Source: Tetracentron sinense (Eukaryota; Streptophyta; Magnoliopsida; Trochodendrales; Trochodendraceae). From it: 64,000 nt of DNA. Of the stretch, positions 22,047-32,453 are shown piece after piece. Position numbers and translations under genes: made by a program. The stretch spans positions 6,388,501 through 6,452,500 of the forward strand of contig CM026560.1 of the NCBI GenBank assembly GCA_015143295.1, in the 5' to 3' direction. Positions within the stretch are counted from its first letter, which is position 1, and every line of letters starts with the position of its first letter. The notes under the pieces are model-generated. The model was not told the DNA's origin. It ran no database searches and saw only the letters and a list, made by a program, of their open reading frames with translations.

Positions 22047-23014
22047 TATACAAATACAATCTTGGAAAAAAACCCAGTTTCATGCATGCATGCGTGCTTG
22101 TGTGCTTGTCAATAGTGGTAATCATGATGACATACTTGAATGGGCGGATCACATGACTATGACATTTCAATCCTTAACATAGTGGTATGAAAATTTAGGC
22201 AACATATAGCACATTTGAGCAATTTATCATTTCTAAGAACATTTACACAATTTCTATTTCCATTTCTTCATTAAGTCCATTTATCCCTTGTTTAGTCATT
22301 TTATCAAACACACGGTGGGCCACATTTCTTAGTCCTTCCATTTCCCTTATTTAGTGCGTATTTTTCATCAAGAAATCAAGGTACATTCGTTATTTGTAAA
22401 GTGCCCATCTTCCATTTTCCATTTCACACATCACACAACATACACCTCGGCATCCAATCGCCACATCAACACCCACACACATCCATACCTTTTTCTTATC
22501 TTATTTAGGTTCATTGGAGATGATACATTTCATATGGGAGGCAAACATAATAGCATAAATCACATTTCATAAGGAAAACCTAGATTTATTGCTAGGGTAA
22601 GTTAGTAGGGTGTACTAACCTTAGATCAAGGTTTGATCTTGAAGAAACCTTGAAATAGAAGCTCTATTTGGAAGGAGGAAGCCTTTGCTTTAAGGGGACT
22701 TGAGTTGGGGAAGAAACCCTTTTTCAAAAACGCCGTAGGATCGCTGCCCTAGCTTGGAGAATGAGTCCCCACACGAGCTTGAGCCTTGAACTTGAAGCAA
22801 CTCGAGTTGGGGTGAGCTAGGGTTCTTAAACCCCTTTGATTCCTTCTCCAATGGAAAACCCTAGTTGCAAATCCCCTTCTCCTTTCTCTCTATCTCTCAA
22901 AATCTCTTAAGTTCTGTGAATGAAGCCCTAAAGGCTCGAGCAAGCCTTAAGGAGAAAGGGTTTAACCCCCAAAAGACGAAAAAGCCCTTAATGAAAATTC
23001 TGAAAAACACGAAG

Positions 23015-23200
23015 ACCGAGCGATCGGTGGTTATGACCGATCGATCGGTTGCCTACCGAGCGATCGGTGTTTATGACCGATCGACCGGTCAAAAACTCAC
23101 TCTCTGGAAAATTTCCCCATACAAAATTTCTGACCGCGCGATAGCTACCGATCGATCGGTTATGGACCGATCGATCGCTGATTGAACCGAGCGATCGGTT
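23015..23200. promoter_or_regulatory. Palindrome cluster in U3 of element B 3' LTR
   Basis: About eight variants of the 14-mer ACCGATCGATCGGT or its half-changed form ACCGAGCGATCGGT surround a 26-nt core at 23100-23125 (minus: TTTGTATGGGG, three bases, TTTTCCAGAGAG). The same layout and core occur in the Sirevirus LTRs at 40069-40253 and 52694-52874. By position it is a candidate enhancer; the bound factor is unknown. Confidence 0.6.
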
Positions 23201-23411
23201 CTCTATATGTCTGGACTGTTTTGACCATATCTTTTGACTCGCTCGTCGGATTTTGACGATTCAACTTGCGTTGGGTTCGTCTTTCGAAAATGAACATTTC
23301 TGACGTTTCGGAATTTCCGATTTCTCCCTCATTTATCAATTAGACTACAAAAACGGCCAATTAGCTACGAAGGTGCTATTCATTAAGGATGAAAAAATCC
23401 GGGGTGCTACA

Positions 23412-23427
23412 TTCTCCCCCCCTTACA
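23412..23427 (-). other. Polypurine tract of element B
   Basis: The minus strand has a purine run with seven G directly before the 3' LTR start TGTAGCAC. It is the plus-strand DNA priming site. Confidence 0.9.
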
Positions 23428-23521
23428 AAAATTTCATCCTCGAAATTTGGACAATGAGTGCTTTACAAATTTAACAACTTAGCATAACAATTCGAAACAA
23501 AATTACAAGTCATACATAAAA

Positions 23522-26500
23522 TCATTCAAACAACTCGGGGTGCTTCGCCTTGACTTCGGCCTCACGTTCCCATGTAGCCTCTTCTCGAGCGTGATGTTGC
23601 CATTGCACGAGAACTAGCGGAATAGTCTTGTTGCGAAGCACTTGATCTGTCCTATCCAAAATATGAACCGGCTTCTCAACTAAAGTGAGGTCCTCTCGGA
23701 TCTCTATCGGATCAAGCTCGATGATATGAGAAGGATCCGAGATGTACTTCCGGAGCATAGAGACATGGAATACATTATGGACCGCCGCCATGTGAGCGGG
23801 CAAAGCAACACGGTAAGCCACCTCGCCAACTCGAGTAATGATCTCGAACGGACCCACATATCTCGGGCTAAGCTTGCCTCTCTTCCCGAATCGCATAACA
23901 CCTTTGGTCGGTGAAATCCTTACAAACACAAAATCACCGACTCGAAATTCAAGATCCCTCCTTCGGTTGTCGGCATAGCTTTTCTGTCTATCTTGTGCGA
24001 TCTTTAACCTCTCCCGGATAAGCTTGACCCTATCCGAGGTTTGTTCAATTAACTCGGGGCCCAAAATCTTTCTTTCTCCCACTTCATCCCAATACAACGG
24101 GGATCTACAACTCCTTCCGTACAAAGCCTCGAAAGGCGCCATTTGTATGCTTTCTTGATAACTGTTGTTGTAAGCAAATTCCACCAAAGGTAGGTGATCT
24201 TCCCAACTTCCCTTGAAATCTAGCATACATGCTCGGAGTATATCTTCAATAACTTGATTCACCCTCTCAGTTTGCCCGTCGGTCTGTGGGTGGAAAGCTG
24301 TGCTAAAGTCTAATCGGGAGCCCATTGCACCTTGAAAACTTTTCCAAAACCTGGATGTGAATCTTGGGTCTCTATCCGACACAATACTCACTGGCACCCC
24401 ATGTAATCGGACTATTTCCTTGATGTATAGCTCCGCTAACTGATTGGAGTTGAATGTAGTCCGGTACGGTAAGAAATGAGCGGACTTCGTGAGTCTATCA
24501 ACAACTACCCATATAGCATCGATCTTCTTGACCGTCTTCGGCAATCCCACGATAAAGTCCATAGAGATATGTTCCCATTTCCACTCGGGAATAGGGAGGG
24601 ACTGCAAAAGTCCAGCCGGTCTCCTGTGTTCGGCTTTGACTTGTTGGCACACCAAGCATTTAGACACATACTCCGCTATTTCTCGCTTCATGTTCCGCCA
24701 CCAGAAATGCTTCTTCAAGTCCCTATACATTTTGGTACCCCCGGGGTGAACGGTGTACTTGGACCGGTGAGCCTCGTACAAGATTTCTCGCTTAAGCTTC
24801 TCATCGGCTGGGACACATACTCTTCCCTTGAAAGTGATAATTCCATCTTCCCTCGCCGTAAAGTCCTTACTGCCACTTTTAACTGACTTGTCTCGGCAAG
24901 AAAGTAGTTCGGCATCCATTTCCTGCAACTCCTGGATCATGCTCAACATAAATGGCCTAACTGTGATGCTAGCCATTACCGGCCCATAGGTAGGGAGACT
25001 AAAACTGATGTCGAGGTTGGATGCATCCTCCAGCAATCTCCACTCCTTCAGCATCATATGCGCCAAAAGTCCAGTAGGCTTTCGGCTAAGAGCATCGGCT
25101 ACTACATTTGCCTTGCCCGGGTGGTATTGAATGGAGCACTCATAGTCTTTCAAAAATTCTACCCATCTTCTTTGCCTCAGGTTCAACTCTTTCTGGGAAA
25201 ACAAAAACTTAAGGCTTTTATGATCTGTGAATACCTCAAATTGTTCCCCATAAAGATAATGTCGCCAAATCTTCAATGCAAACACAACTGCGGCGAGTTC
25301 TAAGTCATGAGTGGGGTAATTCTTTTCATGCTCCTTCAATTGTCTTGATGCGTAGGCAATGACTTTCTTATGCTGCATAAGGACACACCCAAGTCCGATA
25401 TGCGAAGCATCGCTATATACCTCATAACCACCATGTCCGGATGGCACAGTAAGGACAGGGGCTGTGGTGAGGTGTTTCTTCAACTCTTGGAAACTTACTT
25501 CACATCGGTCACTCCAACTGAACTTTGCATTTTTCCTTGTCAAGTAGGTGAGAGGTGCAGCCAGACTGGAGAATCCCTCCACAAATCTCCGGTAGTAACC
25601 TGCCAATCCGAGGAAACTACGTATCTCCGTGACGCTCTTGGGCCTCTCCCAACTCATGACTGCCTCAACCTTGGCTGGATCTACAGAAATGCCCTCGGCC
25701 GACACCACGTGTCCAAGAAATGCGACTTTCTCTAACCAGAACTCGCACTTACTCAATTTGGCATATAGCCTATGCTCTCTCAACATCTCCAGAGCAAGGC
25801 GGAGGTCTCGCGCGTGATCTTCCCGTGTCTGGGAATACACCAAAATGTCATCAATGAATACAATCACGCATCGATCCAAGTAAGATCGGAACACCCGGTT
25901 CATCAAATCCATGAATGCCGCCGGTGCATTCGTCAGCCCAAAAGGCATGACAAGGAACTCGTAATGCCCATACCGAGTCCTGAAGGCCGTCTTCGGAACA
26001 TCTTCCGCCTTGATCCTTAATTGATGATACCCCGACCTAAGATCAATTTTGGAGAAGAATCTCGCTCCCTTCAGTTGGTCAAACAAGTCATCGATCCTTG
26101 GCAAGGGATAACGATTCTTGATAGTTACCTTGTTCAACTGACGGTAGTCTATACACATTCTCATCGACCCGTCTTTCTTCTTTACAAAAAGGACCGGAGC
26201 TCCCCACGGTGACACACTTGGTTGGATGAAACCAAGTTGTTGTAATTCCTCAATTTGCTTTTTCAATTCTTCAAGCTCTATCGGGGCCATTCTATATGGG
26301 GCTCTTGAAATTGGAGCGGTGCCCGGAGTAAGCTCTATAGCGAACTCAATCTCCCGATTCGGAGGTAACCCGGGAAGTTCCTCCGGAAACACGTCCAAGA
26401 AATCACTCACGACCGGAATGGCCGAGGAGTTTTGTGCTTCTAGGTTTGTTACACTCAAGGCTGCGAGGCGAGCAATGTCCCTCTCTCTTAATCCTCGGAA

Positions 26501-26853
26501 GTGAAAAGGCTTACCCCCTTCCGGCTTGAAATTTACCATCCTTTCAAAACATGCAACATGCCCGTGATGGCTTGCCAACCAATCCATACCAAGAATGACG
26601 TCAAAGTCTAAATCTTGGAAACCCAGGACGATAAGGTCGGCTAACAATTCATTCTCCCCCACTTGAACCACACTATCCCTGAATACCTTGTCCGTATCAA
26701 CCGACTTGCCGAGTGGAGTTGCAATGGTCAACTCCCGCTCCAACGGAGTAGCCTCAGTCGAAAAGCCCTTTGCGAAACTAGGCGACACAAAGGAGTGAGT
26801 GGATCCTGTGTCTATCAACACTCGAGCGAGACATTCGTTCACTAATAAAGCGC
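23522..26853 (-). CDS. pol: Pol of element B (protease, RT, RNase H, integrase, chromodomain), intact
   Basis: About 1110 codons after the putative splice acceptor at 26854, with no stop until 23522. Rough residue order: protease 1-100 with LIDTGST; RT about 200-400 with FIDD and [14 protein letters not shown]; RNase H about 450-600 (EVYSDAS, FTDHKSL); integrase HHCC finger about 680-730 ([14 protein letters not shown]); D-D-E core about 750-900 ([22 protein letters not shown]); GPFEII block and chromodomain to the end ([14 protein letters not shown]). The frame has no ATG at its start: it begins GCTTTATTAGTG and has an in-frame TAG inside the preceding segment. It therefore needs splicing or another recoding step to be joined to gag. 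Confidence 0.95.
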
Positions 26854-26987
26854 CTGTGCAATTAAGTAACTAATATCAGTAGATTTCAAATAGTAACAAG
26901 CATCATACATAGGTAACCCTTAGTATAACTAACCGCATAACAAGCCACAGAAATTTTATACAACTTAAACTCAAAACTCTCGCGTAC
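26854..26987 (-). other. Putative gag-pol intron of Tekay family B (134 nt)
   Basis: Donor CAAG|GTACGC at 26988/26987 and acceptor TTGCACAG|GCGC at 26854/26853 on minus. Removal joins VVQG of gag to LLVNE of pol in frame; 134 is not a multiple of three, and the frames do differ by that amount. Retention ends Gag four codons past the donor (TGA at 26971) and puts a TAG in the pol frame. A branch-like CTGAT lies about 25 nt before the acceptor. Gag and pol flanks align with family A, but the intron does not look alike. Confidence 0.7.
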
Positions 26988-28224
26988 CTTGCACGACATC
27001 GTCGGATGCACGTGCGTCTCTCTCCGATAGAGCAAAAACTCGACCCTGAGTGGCTGGGCGAGGAGGCCGGGCAGACTGTGAGGCCCTCGAAGCCTGAGAA
27101 GAGCTAGGCTGAGATGTCTGCCTAATCGGGGGCCTGCTCCCCGAAGACTGAGCTGGCAATCGACGTCGGGGACAATCCCGAATCATGTGGCCCTGGTCAC
27201 CACAATGAAAACAGCCTCCTGTAGCCTTCCGACATTCCCCTACTGGATGCCTCCTTCCACAAAGGGTGCAGACATCATGTGAATAAGTGGGAGGAGTATA
27301 ACCCGTAGCCTGAGTCACTGCGGGGCGAGGAGCATACGAGGTAGCCGGGCGAAAGGCCGGTGGAGCCAAAGGGCGGAGAGCCTGTGGTGCCGAGTACATC
27401 CTCTGTGACTGAGCCGGCCCTGCGAACTGATAAGACATAGTCCTAGCTCTCTTCTCCCCTGAACTACTAGACTGTCCCTTCTCTATTCCTCTTCTCTTAA
27501 AGAACTCTTCGGAATTCGACTCGGCCAACAATGCCTTGTCCACAACTTCTGAATATGTCTCATGTCGGAACATTGAGACACGATCCTTGAGGTAGGCCTT
27601 CAACCCCCTCTCGAATTTCCGGGCCTTCATAGCCTCGGTAGCTATCATGTGTGGAGCAAATCGAGATAGCTCTGAGAACTTGGCTTCGTAAGCCGCTACA
27701 GACATATTACCTTGCTCCAAGGTAATAAATTCAATTTCTTTCTTTTCTTTCATCCCAACCGGAAAGTATTTCTTGTAGAAAACATCCAAGAATTCTCCCC
27801 ATGTCCATTCTTGGCCTTGTCGGGTCAACTCTCGGGTCCGAAGTGCAGACTTCCACCAATGGTCGGCCTCGCCTTCAAGCATAAAGGCAGCCCATGTGAC
27901 TCTCTCTACTTCCGTAGGTGCCAAAACCGAGAATATCTTCTCAAGTTGCCGAATCCAACCCTCGGCAATAAGTGGATCAATGCTTCCACAAAAAGTTGGA
28001 GGCCTCATCCTCCGGAAAGCTTCTATCCCGGCTTGGGCTCGGTTAGGAGGAGCCGGTATAAGTGCCGCATTAGGCGGGGTGGCCGGTTGCCTTGCCGCCA
28101 ACATAGCCAAAGTCTCGGCTATGGATGCGAATGCTTGGGCAAAATCGGGCTGATCATCACCCGATGGAGCATCACCTCCATTACCCCTCGTGTTGTACCC
28201 GCGACCCCGGGTATTGCGTCTCAT
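26971..28224 (-). CDS. gag: Gag of element B
   Basis: Capsid/nucleocapsid protein of about 417 residues. The start was taken at MRRNTRGRG (28224), which matches family A, although an in-frame ATG lies seven codons upstream at 28245. The gag domain (AEGWIRQLEKIF, DHWWKSAL, FYKKYFP, EFITLEQGNMSVAAYEAKFSELSRFA) spans about residues 60-225. One CCHC knuckle, CFHCGDQGHMIRDC, lies near 335, preceded by a proline-rich linker. The unspliced product ends just after VVQG at TGA 26971. The frame is intact. Confidence 0.93.
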   Translation of the reverse strand: MRRNTRGRGYNTRGNGGDAPSGDDQPDFAQAFASIAETLAMLAARQPATPPNAALIPAPPNRAQAGIEAFRRMRPPTFCGSIDPLIAEGWIRQLEKIFSVLAPTEVERVTWAAFMLEGEADHWWKSALRTRELTRQGQEWTWGEFLDVFYKKYFPVGMKEKKEIEFITLEQGNMSVAAYEAKFSELSRFAPHMIATEAMKARKFERGLKAYLKDRVSMFRHETYSEVVDKALLAESNSEEFFKRRGIEKGQSSSSGEKRARTMSYQFAGPAQSQRMYSAPQALRPLAPPAFRPATSYAPRPAVTQATGYTPPTYSHDVCTLCGRRHPVGECRKATGGCFHCGDQGHMIRDCPRRRLPAQSSGSRPPIRQTSQPSSSQASRASQSARPPRPATQGRVFALSERDARASDDVVQGTREF

Positions 28225-28551
28225 GATTTCTCCTGAGAACGACAATACAACATGAGTCTAACTTGGATACGCATTTAATACAATTTCGCAATTCACTTAA
28301 TACATATTCATCAAGCACATTTAATAAGTACAACACAAATAATGTACACATGGTACATAACACAATAGCATAACATACAATCCGTGTTCCTAGCGTAGGA
28401 CTCTATGTTCGGTTGAAGTTCAACCCATTTTGACTAAGACCAACTTGTTAGTCTATACTTGGAATACAACTCTCTAAGGTGATTCTAATACCTTGTTCAA
28501 TCATCTAAGTGACCCTAGGGACTCTAATGCCTAGAGCTCTGATACCACTTC
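28225..28551 (-). other. 5' leader of element B with tRNA-Met primer site
   Basis: The minus strand reads TGGTATCAGAGCTC at 28547-28534, complementary to initiator tRNA-Met, four bases from the LTR end. No coding sequence is seen in the rest. Confidence 0.9.
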
Positions 28552-28829
28552 TGTCACGCCCCAAAATACCCCCTAGGAGTTAAGGGATACTTTAGAGGTG
28601 ACTACGTGTACCTGTCAAACCATCCTGTAATGCAAGAGGCTAAACATAATATAATTCAATGAAAATCAGAGCGCGGAAACTAAACATAAGTGCGGAAGCA
28701 TAAGCCAACTTTTCTTTTCTTCTATAACTCCAAATAGTATTCCAAGTTAACATATACCAAATACAATCAAAGTAAAGGTGGACATGCCCACCTATCAAAA
28801 TACAAAAGGAACTCTCTAATCCTCTCCTC

Positions 28830-28970
28830 TCAACAGTAGTCGAGGTATGGCCACACATCCAAGTCCCCATCCTCCTGAGACTGCCATGGGATAGGTGGCT
28901 CCCTCTCCTCTACATACTCCTCCTCGACCCAAGGCTCGGGGTCGAGGACATCCACAGTACCTGCCGACAT
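28830..28970 (-). CDS. Small acidic ORF inside element B 5' LTR (46 aa)
   Basis: Same ORF as at 21286-21426. In this LTR it lies about 600 bases upstream of the gag start, so if transcription starts further upstream it would be an upstream ORF of the genomic RNA. Confidence 0.45.
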   Translation of the reverse strand: MSAGTVDVLDPEPWVEEEYVEEREPPIPWQSQEDGDLDVWPYLDYC

Positions 28971-30558
28971 AAAAGTACGGCTGAGCATGGAATACTCAGC
29001 GAGTACAAACTACTAGCTAACCATAACAATAGCGAAAGCATAACAACAGTGAGCAATACAAGATATTAATTTAAAGCAATAGTGAAAGCATAAGATACAT
29101 AGCCATATCTTGACATGCGTGTATGAATGCAAAAACCTCGGTAAAACTCATGTCTCGGAAACCCTTTTCGTGTCTCGGTCAAATCATGTATGTGTATCGT
29201 GTCTTGTCTTGTATTTCATGTCTTGATTTGTTCTTGACTTGTATACTTGTGAGCCAGAGGCTAGCACCCTTCCTTGGGCTACCAACCTCCTTGTCATGTT
29301 CTTGTTCCATTTCTCTTGTGAGCCAGAGGCTAGCACCCTTCCTTGGGCTACCAACCTCCTTGTCATGTTCTTGTTCCGTTTCTCTTGTGAGCCAGAGGCT
29401 AGCACCCTTCCTTGGGCTACCAACCTCCTTGTCATGTTCTTTCTTGCATTTCACTTGTGAGCCAGAGGCTAGCACCCTTCCTGGGGCTACCAACCTCCTT
29501 GTCATGTTCTTGTTCATTTCACTTGTGAGCCAGAGGCTAGCACCCTTCCTTGGGCTACCAACCTCCTTGTCATGTTCTTGATTCATTTCATATACAAATA
29601 CAATCTTGGAAAAAAACCCAGTTTCATGCATGCATGCGTGCTTGTGTGCTTGTCAATAGTGGTAATCATGATGACATACTTGAATGGGCGGATCACATGA
29701 CTATGACATTTCAATCCTTAACATAGTGGTATGAAAATTTAGGCAACATATAGCACATTTGAGCAATTTATCATTTCTAAGAACATTTACACAATTTCTA
29801 TTTCCATTTCTTCATTAAGTCCATTTATCCCTTGTTTAGTCATTTTATCAAACACACGGTGGGCCACATTTCTTAGTCCTTCCATTTCCCTTATTTAGTG
29901 CGTATTTTTCATCAAGAAATCAAGGTACATTCGTTATTTGTAAAGTGCCCATCTTCCATTTTCCATTTCACACATCACACAACATACACCTCGGCATCCA
30001 ATCGCCACATCAACACCCACACACATCCATACCTTTTTCTTATCTTATTTAGGTTCATTGGAGATGATACATTTCATATGGGAGGCAAACATAATAGCAT
30101 AAATCACATTTCATAAGGAAAACCTAGATTTATTGCTAGGGTAAGTTAGTAGGGTGTACTAACCTTAGATCAAGGTTTGATCTTGAAGAAACCTTGAAAT
30201 AGAAGCTCTATTTGGAAGGAGGAAGCCTTTGCTTTAAGGGGACTTGAGTTGGGGAAGAAACCCTTTTTCAAAAACGCCGTAGGATCGCTGCCCTAGCTTG
30301 GAGAATGAGTCCCCACACGAGCTTGAGCCTTGAACTTGAAGCAACTCGAGTTGGGGTGAGCTAGGGTTCTTAAACCCCTTTGATTCCTTCTCCAATGGAA
30401 AACCCTAGTTGCAAATCCCCTTCTCCTTTCTCTCTATCTCTCAAAATCTCTTAAGTTCTGTGAATGAAGCCCTAAAGGCTCGAGCAAGCCTTAAGGAGAA
30501 AGGGTTTAACCCCCAAAAGACGAAAAAGCCCTTAATGAAAATTCTGAAAAACACGAAG

Positions 30559-30744
30559 ACCGAGCGATCGGTGGTTATGACCGATCGATCGGTTGCCTAC
30601 CGAGCGATCGGTGTTTATGACCGATCGACCGGTCAAAAACTCACTCTCTGGAAAATTTCCCCATACAAAATTTCTGACCGCGCGATAGCTACCGATCGAT
30701 CGGTTATGGACCGATCGATCGCTGATTGAACCGAGCGATCGGTT
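30559..30744. promoter_or_regulatory. Palindrome cluster in U3 of element B 5' LTR
   Basis: Copy of the cluster at 23015-23200, placed upstream of gag and pol and so in the position that could drive transcription. Confidence 0.6.
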
Positions 30745-30960
30745 CTCTATATGTCTGGACTGTTTTGACCATATCTTTTGACTCGCTCGTCGGATTTTGA
30801 CGATTCAACTTGCGTTGGGTTCGTCTTTCGAAAATGAACATTTCTGACGTTTCGGAATTTCCGATTTCTCCCTCATTTATCAATTAGACTACAAAAACGG
30901 CCAATTAGCTACGAAGGTGCTATTCATTAAGGATGAAAAAATCCGGGGTGCTACATAATT

Positions 30961-32073
30961 GATTAACTTTTAATCAATTATTGAGCTTGTATTTCTTATG
31001 TGAGCACCTCCACAGATTGCTCTGGGACATTCTTACCCTGGCTTATCCAATGTTATCCCATTGACCCTGAATGAGAATTACATCGGAATTGCAAGTGACG
31101 TGAGATATCCATGTTGCAATTGAATCCCAGTGTATGAACATTAACCATTACGGATCCCGCCACATGAAATTTTAAATTCGATTTATCCTTCCAAATACAT
31201 TATCCCTAATGGGCCTTCGAGATTGACATACTATCTAACCCATAGCCCATTACAAATCATCCGGGTTTCCAAGACTTATGATTAAGCCATGAGAAACAAT
31301 TTCTCATGAAAAACATTTTGAAAAAATCCTTTTATAAGTATAATACCTTTTAATAAAAGTACATTTCAAAACTTATTTTGTTTTCAAAATCACCTGCGTA
31401 AGATTTGAACTTAATCAACTGTCTTACCCGGAACTTGGATAATCTCTCAAATTAATGAGCATGGATTACTTGTTTGAAATTCATAATGACTTGAACAACT
31501 TTCTGACTATCCAATTATCACTGTATTATATTCCATAAGTTAGAAAATATGTTGGTGGAATCAAAACAGTCAGATCACTGCTCAGTCATAGATGAACTCA
31601 TCAGATCTAAGGATCATGGAAACCGTTCAATGTGAATGAGAGACCAACTATCTGATAATATGTTTATGCAAGAGGTCTCTCATTGAATGCAATCAGTCAG
31701 TGTACATTTAAGCACCCATATGCTGATGTGTAGTCTCCACTACAATAGTTCGAGATAGAACTACATCTCAACTATTGAGAACATCTTAGCATTCTGGCAG
31801 CCATATAAGTGAAGTGCCCAGCTTCACCCATAACTGTGACTATATAAGGTATAAGGAACCAGAAAGTTATATCTACCTGTGATAATCTAATCACATAACT
31901 TTCCTACAATATATCCTATGGACCTTAATCGATATCTCATATTGTATAGATCATCTCATGATCATGGTCAATTACTCATAATGAATACACAATAGATTAA
32001 GAAGAAGCATTTATTAATCAAATTAATAAGGTTCTAACAATCTAAATGACTTTTCTGGGCATCATGTCTAACA
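30961..32073 (-). mobile_element. Solo LTR of copia family G, right part
   Basis: Continuation of the LTR that starts at 19898, after the TAATT duplicate at 30956-30960. It ends CTAACA at 32073, followed by GTGCC (32074-32078). It includes the uninterrupted form of the segment (AAGTGAAGTGCCCAGCTTC near 31812) that is split in the host LTR. Confidence 0.85.
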
Positions 32074-32078
32074 GTGCC

Positions 32079-32332
32079 CAGCTTCACCCATAGCTGTGTT
32101 TATATAAGGTATAAGGAACTGGAAAGTAATATCTGCCTGTGATAATCCAACCACATAACTTTCCTAAAATATATCCTAAGGACCTTTATCGAATCTTATA
32201 TCGTATAGATCATCTCATGATCATGGTCAATTATCCATAATGAATACATAATAGATAAAGAAGAAGTTTGTATTAATCAAATTAATAAGAATCTTACATT
32301 CCAAATGACTTTTCTGGGCATCTTGTCTAACA
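32079..32332 (-). mobile_element. 3' LTR of copia element G, remaining part
   Basis: Completes the LTR begun at 17931. On minus it starts TGTTAGACAAGATGCCC at 32332, next to the polypurine stretch GCAAGTGGGAGAT (32333-32345). Confidence 0.8.
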
Positions 32333-32453
32333 ATCTCCCACTTGCCCTAAAAGTCACTGTGTCATAGATTTCAATCTCATATTATCTAAGTGTGTTACAA
32401 ATACTTTATCTGATAAAGCTTTAGTCATCGGGTCAGAAACATTAAGTTGAGAC

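Larger units (their letters stand above)
21008..23411 (-). mobile_element. 3' LTR of element B
   Basis: On minus it runs TGTAGCACCCC (23411) to GGGGCGTGACA (21008). From its start it holds a U3 block shared with family A at about 23215-23330, the palindrome cluster at 23015-23200, a backbone homologous to family A, a 69-bp tandem repeat (five copies, 21702 to about 22046), the stem-loop, the MSAG small ORF at 21286-21426, and a conserved acceptor-like site at 21081. No clear TATA box was found. Confidence 0.95.
21008..30955 (-). mobile_element. Complete Tekay/Del chromovirus family B (9948 bp)
   Basis: Full-length minus-strand Ty3/gypsy element with 3' LTR 21008-23411, internal region 23412-28551 and 5' LTR 28552-30955. 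Both LTRs are 2404 bp, and every stretch compared by eye was identical at an offset of 7544. A TAATT target duplication, primer site, polypurine tract, intact gag and intact pol are present. Gag and pol are separated only by the putative 134-nt intron. Everything needed for autonomous movement is visible, so this is the youngest and best candidate active element in the window. Confidence 0.95.
28552..30955 (-). mobile_element. 5' LTR of element B
   Basis: 2404 bp, the same as the 3' LTR wherever compared, including the five-copy 69-bp array (29246-29590) and palindrome cluster (30559-30744). It should hold the promoter driving gag and pol. Flanked by TAATT at 30956-30960. Confidence 0.95.

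Noticed and set aside
21579-22087. Frames of about 150 residues on both strands over the 69-bp repeats of element B
   Set aside because: Unit length divisible by three keeps frames open on both strands; no recognisable protein.
26854-26987. Programmed frameshift or stop readthrough joining gag and pol of element B
   Set aside because: The two frames are separated by more than 100 nt with stops in both; a simple slip or readthrough could not produce the continuous protein seen in relatives.
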